A stretch of 64,000 nucleotides of DNA from Rattus norvegicus. Its lineage: Eukaryota; Chordata; Mammalia; Rodentia; Muridae. Shown piece by piece: positions 58,215-64,000 of this stretch (the first letter of the stretch is position 1; each line of letters opens with the position of its first letter). Both the position numbers and the translations under genes were made by a program. Where the stretch lies: contig NC_086024.1 of assembly GCF_036323735.1 (NCBI RefSeq), forward strand, positions 64,458,424-64,522,423, in the 5' to 3' direction. The notes under the pieces are model-generated. The model saw only the letters and a program-made list of their open reading frames with translations, was not told the DNA's origin and made no database searches.

Positions 58215-58540
58215 TTACAGTGTGTTTCCAGTTGCTATCCTAAAATACTTGAGATAAGGCAAATTATTTAAAGTTACAATTTATTTTTTTATAGTTTAGA
58301 AATCAAGAGATGTATTTGCGTGGTGATGGCATTTGCTGGCAGGCCTCCTTGCCATGTCTCCCCATGGTAGATAGGCATCTTTGGCAACACAAAGAAATTA
58401 AGAAGCTCCTAGTACAACCCAGGAGTCCTATCTTCATGACCTCATTTATCCTATTCACTTCCCAAAGGCCCTGTTAACAAACACTGTTAACATACATAGG
58501 GATTGACTTCGTAACCAAAGTTTAGAGGAATGTTTTCAAA
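58215..58540 (-). mobile_element. Possible old LTR-like repeat, antisense
   Basis: ACTTGAGATAAGGCAAATTA, ACAATTTATTTTTTTATAGT and CAAGGCCCTGTTAACA-like text resemble the reverse of a MaLR-type LTR. Strongly diverged; a tentative call. Confidence 0.35.
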
Positions 58541-58624
58541 CCTTCAGAAATTATTTCAGCGTTTGCTAAAGTTCAATGTTGTAACTTCTAAAGCCTCTCT
58601 TGATTTTTTTAAAAAGTGTTTCTC

Positions 58625-58629
58625 AAAAA

Positions 58630-58662
<33 letters not shown>

Positions 58663-58692
58663 GAGAAAGAAAGAAAAGAAAAGGGAAGAAAA
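58625..58692 (+). repeat. (GAAA)n microsatellite
   Basis: About 13 GAAA units with minor interruptions. Confidence 0.96.
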
Positions 58693-60041
58693 ACCAGAAA
58701 ATCAAACTAAAATAATAAAGAAAATATGTGTTGTATTATTATGATAATAAAAATAAATTAGCGATAGTGATTTTTAGCTCATTTTTCTTCTATACATCAG
58801 ATCTGACAATCACATACTATGAATCTGATACTAATATGTAAGTACTGCCTTTGCACTTTTGCTATGAACTAAACAAATCCCTTCAAAAACTGCAACCTTT
58901 TCATCATTAGAAGCCATTGATACCAGGAAGTTTGCATAGTTGGATCTCTACACACTTATCTATTGATATCAGTTGACTATTTCCTTTTCCGTGAGTATAT
59001 ATGCATTCAAAAGTTAAAACATTTCTTTAAATTTGATTTAATGAACAAAAATTAACCAATTTCTGTAGTTATTTTAATATTTTATTTTGTTGTTTTTCCA
59101 AAATGATTTTCAGAAATATATAGAAAGGACATGAGTTCATGTACCTTTAGGTCTGGAAAGGAGCTGTTAATGATACAGAGTTACTGTAAATTTAATCTCC
59201 ATACTGGTGAATTGTCTCCCTCATTGTAGCATCAATATAGGTTACATTATTTTGCTCCAGTTGTATATAAAATGACACCAGTACTAATCCAGTTCAGTGA
59301 ATTTAAAAAGCAAGCCTTGGTATCCCCTTAATCTGTTAATACAACTCAGTATTAACAGATATGTTTTCAGGGAATAAGAAAAAATTCCCTTCAGCTTCTA
59401 GAAAGCACATTTATAAAATTCTGTAAGTGGATCTGTCATTGTTCAGTTTGCCAATAAAATGTATTATCTTCAAGTTGGCATTGATTTTACCTAATCTCAG
59501 GGACTCAAAACGCATGGTATGAAGACACATACCTCTTAGTGGGAAGTAATATTTTCTATGAAATGTATAATTCCAATCTCACTGTATGTAAATGACTTGA
59601 ACATTTTTTAAAACTGCGGATAAATGAAAAGAATTCTGTCCATGAGATGACTGAACTCTATTGCATTGCCCCACTCTTTACCCCTCAGGTAATTTGTTGA
59701 TTTGTGTGCTCAGTAAAACAAAATACAATTCTTTCCAAAGATGCCTTTATTTACTCTGCCCGTCCAAACTCTTAATCTCCAGATTGGATCAGTTCAGAAT
59801 GAACCTGTTGGTTTTACCCATGACAAAACTAAGTTGTAATTCATGGTGCAGGGTTATTCCTAAATTCCTGCTGTTAATAGTTTTAAGTTTAACCTAAATC
59901 ATAAAAAGATATAAGTCCATGGCAGGTAACATCAAGCTCTGAATATATAATTCACAACTTTGATGTTTAATTATGGATTAAATATTTTAATTGGTTAGAC
60001 AATTTTCCTTTTTAAATTTTTGAGTGAAAAATCTACACTTT
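58693..60041. other. Intron, single-copy
   Basis: AT-rich with no gene or repeat recognised. A 78-codon frame at 59661-59897 has no motif. Confidence 0.5.
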
Positions 60042-60125
60042 GGGACTGGAGAGATGTTTCAGCAGTTAAACGTTCTTGCTATTCTTGTAGAAGACCCAAA
60101 TTTGGTTCCCTATACCCACTAACTT
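60042..60125 (+). mobile_element. B2/B3 SINE, 5' fragment
   Basis: GGGACTGGAGAGATGTTTCA and AAATTTGGTTCCC: the tRNA-like head only, with the rest missing. Confidence 0.7.
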
Positions 60126-60481
60126 TTGATAAAAGTCGGTGTTCGAACCAAACTTTTTATCCTCAAGTTTTCTTTAAGATGTTCCCTAAAACCTATCTTT
60201 TTCTAAATTTTAAAGTCTTTTTGCATTCTGGTTTTCCTTTGTGGCCAAAGATATCAGTTTGCCACAGTCAGACTTAAGGAAATATTCTATTATCTCTAGC
60301 AGTACCATTTTTGAATAAAATGCTTTCCAAAGATCAAGAAATCCTCAGATTGTTTTTTTGTTTTAGATGTATATGCTCTTTTATCTAGTAATTGCCAGTT
60401 GAGCCTACAGGTTTCATACACTTGATCTTAGTGCCTGCAGGATTCTGAAGCTCCATTAGACAGGGCTCAAAACAGAGAACT

Positions 60482-60862
60482 GTCTTAACTTGCCTTGCAC
60501 AATGTGCTAAACACCCTAACCAGAAACTACTACAAAGAAAAGGCTTTGATTCATCTTCCTTCTGATAGCCAGTTATAAAGAGAAGTTAGGGCAGGAACTT
60601 GAGGGCAGGAACTGAAGCAGAAACCATAGAGGAATGAAGCTTTCTAGCTTGCTCAGCTTACTTTCTTATACCACACTGATTACCTGGCCCAAGTGTGGAG
60701 CATCCCAGAGTGAGCTGGACCCTTTTACATCAACCATTAATTAAAGAAATGACCATACAGACTTCCTTACACACATTCTGATGGGGGCAATCCATTATTT
60801 AATTTCCCCTCTTCCCAACTGAGCATAGCCTGTGTGAGTTTGACAGAAAACTAACCAGCACA
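60482..60862. repeat. Rodent medium-reiteration repeat
   Basis: GGCAGGAACTGAAGCAGAAA, TTTCCCCTCTTCCCAACTGA, GTGTGAGTTTGACAGAAAAC and TAACCAGCACAC. Shares its middle with 6412-6600. Family not named. Confidence 0.65.
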
Positions 60863-60897
60863 CTAATCAATCAGTTATTACACTAAGTGGTAAAGCA

Positions 60898-60938
<41 letters not shown>
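60898..60938 (+). repeat. (AAT)n microsatellite
   Basis: About 13 perfect AAT units. Confidence 0.98.
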
Positions 60939-61755
60939 GTCTTCTATGGGCTAAAATGTTTCGTTATATGAAAATTAGATACTAAGCTTAAGATGTCCTC
61001 AGATAACAGAACGTTGTATGTTGAAAGTTCATTCACCTTCCAGGTTATTTCCAGCCAGATCTGTAGCTTCTAGATATTTCTGCAGTGCTGACATCTGTGT
61101 CAGTATTCTGACTGTCAGTGGGCTATAGGTCTCTTGCTGGTCCAAGTTTCATTTTAATCTCCCTCATCTCTGCTATATGAGGAATTTAATCAGTGTTCCA
61201 AAATTTTAGTCTTGAAAGTCTCTGAAGTTCTTAGGGACTGACTATGTCTCATGATTACCAGAAGCCTTAGGATTCTTGTCTCTGGACAAGGGTATGTAGA
61301 AACACAACCTCATCACCAGAGGGATATGGATTATGATCTAAATAGAAGCACATGAATGTTCTAAAGCTGTTATGAGTTTTAGAGATGGTTTTCATTTCTT
61401 GCTTTTTCCTAAGGAACCTGTAACAGCTCATTATCTTTGTTAATTCACAAAAGTGATGAGTACAACTGGGATTCGAAGGAAGAAAGATCAAAGAGAAGGA
61501 CAAACAGAAATATGCTTCCTGCAAGGGTTCAGATACTTGCTGCATTTACGTTCCAGTTTGGTTTTACGTTTTCTGGCAGCTTAAGGGGAAAAGAAGAAGA
61601 TCACCAGATTTGACAATAAGAAAAGAAGCGTCATGCTCCTGCTAGAAGGGAGATAGAGTTAATGTGCAGAGTATCTTAACCACGTCCTTCCTAATAATTT
61701 CATGGCAAAGACGGACACAGTAATCAAAATAAAAAGCTGAACATTGAACACATTT

Positions 61756-61794
<39 letters not shown>

Positions 61795-63965
61795 AGTGAA
61801 GTTGATCCTTCAAGTGGCGACCTTGTACTGAATATCTACCAGGCTAGATGCATCACACAGACAGAAGTGCCTCCAGCACCACAGGACTACGTGGATTCTT
61901 TCTCAGTCCCTTAGTCTGGGGCTTCCAATTTGAGTACTCATAAAGCTCGATGGAGTCCTCATTAAAAATACCAACTGTTGGGCTCTATTCTTGGAAATTT
62001 CCATGTAGGTAGTTTCAGATGAGAGCTGGGAGTCTCTACTTTAACCAGCACATGCCATGATGCTAATGTAACTAATCAGAGTAGCGTTCGACTACCCTCA
62101 TGAGTTGTTTGGCAAGTTTATTTTGTTAGTCATATTTGTGAGAGGAATCAGTCAAGTTCAATTCTAAAGACATTCTGAAAAGTCAAACATCTATAGTGTT
62201 AATTAGGTGCCTATACACATAGGACCACAAAAATGGTAAGCTTTTTTTTAAAGTCCTGTTATGAAAATTTAGACCAGACCCCAGTATTCTAGGTTAGATG
62301 AAAAGCTCCCAGGGACATCCTCTCTTCAAGTCAGATATTCTTCAAAATGTAGTTTTGAGTTTGCCTTAGTATTTGGGTCACTGATGAATTCAAACATCAA
62401 GTTAGAGCAAGTCAGAGGTAGTTTTGAGTTTGAAATCTTTAGAGAAATGTTCTTTATGGCACAAAAATGCTCTCTGAAAGCCTTAATGATGACCTTGTGC
62501 AGGTCTCCAGATGTCTGCTGGATAAGTGGATGGCTAGATGTTACCCCAGACAATTGAACACCGTGACCTGTTACATGGTGCTATTTAGTATCGATCAGAG
62601 GAATGTCAGGGATTGTCTGCCAGAGGCAGTCGTTTTATTTCATCAATGCTAATGATGAGTCATTCTTCCAAGCAGCTGGAGAATCCCAGGACTCCTCATC
62701 CCTTTAGACCACTACTGAGTAATGAGCATCAAGCCATTTCATCCACATTTAAGAGTCCTGAAGTACTGAGTTTTTATTTCTTATTAAAGTAGGTCACTGA
62801 TCCCAGCCTTGGCTGGTTAATTGGCAACCTCTCAAAGCCTATCGTGATGTTTCTTCACCATAACTACAGGTATTTTTTGGTAGCAGGAAGAAAGACAAAG
62901 TGGACATCATTCCTTTTCCAAGTCAATTTCTCTAAATTAGCAGATTGATTTGACATGTCAGATCTTCCCAGCCTCTCAAGACACTTATGTAATTTTTGAA
63001 CTTTTGTAAGAAGAGTGCTTGACTTTTCTTTTTCATGAATTTGTATCAAATAAAGTAATGCCATCTCCTTCCTACATCACCAGGCTCAGGGAAGGCTGCT
63101 TTTTTCTTGTCTCAACTGCTAGGTCGTCTGGTTGGCTTACCTGCAAGAAATTAAAACCATTTCTTCCAACAGTTCTTGGCAGTGCTATCATTTTGCCTTA
63201 TCCAAATGTGCTTGCAACAATTCAAATCTGTACGTGTATTGTAACTGGAAAGTTTAACTCTGATACAAAAAGGACTCCTTGCCTTAACAGAAATAGGTTA
63301 GATCTTTGAAACTACTTTTCCCCCAATCTGGCTTCCATGGATTGAGGATGTGTCCACTTATCTGTTATTGATATAGTTCCTGCTGGTTTTAATTTAGCTT
63401 TTTTGGAAGGTATACAGACTTGGCTGTTTTGAGAGACTCAAGGAGGTTGCTTTTGTCAGTGACTAGTTCAAATATTATAATAGGGATTAGTAAATTGAGA
63501 CTATGAATTTTCAAAAATTGTCATTAAATGTTTTCATACATGTCTTTAGTTTATTGTTGACACATCACATTATTTTATGAGTATATTGATTATTAATGTT
63601 TCTATATTAAGTACATTTTAAACAGAGATTATCAGATATCTACCCATATATAAATGAAGTTATAGACTGAAAAGAACATATCTAATTTTCACTTTAAGAA
63701 GTGACATATCTAATTGAAGTATTGGGGACTGATTATACTGATCAAATAAAGGTGAGATATGTTTGGCAAGGAATCTTGGAGAAGAGGAATCTTGGCAGAG
63801 TTTTAAAAGAAAGAGGAGGGATGAGTTTGGATTCAGAGAAAAGATGCCTCATTCCTGTTGAATAAACTGACAGATGACTAAGGGATATTAAATATCCCTT
63901 GTAAAGATTAAGAAGAATTAACTTCATTCTTATGTTGGGTATGCTTCTGCCTAGAGTAGTTCTGG
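60939..63965. other. Intron, mostly single-copy
   Basis: No exon recognised. It contains a CA microsatellite at 61759-61791. Confidence 0.5.
61759..61791 (+). repeat. (CA)n microsatellite
   Basis: Sixteen CA units. Confidence 0.98.
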
Positions 63966-64000
63966 TTTTTTGTTTGTTTGTTTGTTTGTTTTTGTTTTTG
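63966..64000 (+). repeat. (TTTG)n simple repeat at window end
   Basis: TTTG units running off the window edge. Confidence 0.92.

Overview
This is mammalian intronic DNA, almost certainly from rat (Rattus norvegicus). The species call rests on two sharp ID-type SINEs with their own target-site duplications, a near-complete rat-type L1 (L1_Rn-like) with an intact 395-codon ORF1, and B1/B2/B3/B4 rodent SINEs. There are no operons, rRNA, true tRNA genes or CRISPR arrays.

The only host-gene coding sequence I can support is one 103-bp internal exon on the + strand at 19800-19902. It is flanked by a good AG acceptor and a GTGAGT donor. Its 34 complete codons match the part of the mitochondrial inner-membrane peptidase subunit 2 (Immp2l) that carries the signal-peptidase box-E-like motif GDHHGHSFDS..FGP. 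The rest of the window is read as the two very long introns on either side of that exon, with Immp2l transcribed left to right.

Layout. 1-7205: L1 debris (an antisense old L1 3' end, a long degraded sense L1 with an internal ORF2 deletion and an embedded TG microsatellite, and a sense L1 3' UTR). 7206-9600: mostly single-copy. 9601-15906: an antisense near-full-length L1 bounded by a perfect 17-bp target-site duplication; ORF1 is open, ORF2 carries two nonsense codons and two 1-bp frameshifts. 16864-18614: truncated sense L1, then B2 and B3 SINEs. 18615-21800: the Immp2l exon, flanked by a diverged pair of about 200-bp direct repeats and a TG/GA microsatellite. 21813-22260: an ID element nested in a B4-like SINE. 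22260-28640: repeat-poor, AT-rich intron. 28640-35140: several antisense L1 pieces, one fusing the ORF2 C-terminal region to the start of ORF1 and retaining 5'-UTR monomers, plus a second ID. 35140-64000: intron with scattered SINEs, L1 3'-UTR pieces, LTR-like or medium-reiteration repeats and many microsatellites.

The most unusual structure is a 175-bp direct duplication (39333-39507 and 40137-40311, four mismatches, no gaps, 804 bp apart). Its second copy lies inside a TA-dinucleotide tract and runs from unique DNA into an interspersed repeat, which suggests a copied-in segment and not a retrotransposition. I found no new multi-gene system. The window is best read as an exon in a repeat-rich giant intron. 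Repeat family names come from recalled consensus features, not from a database search.
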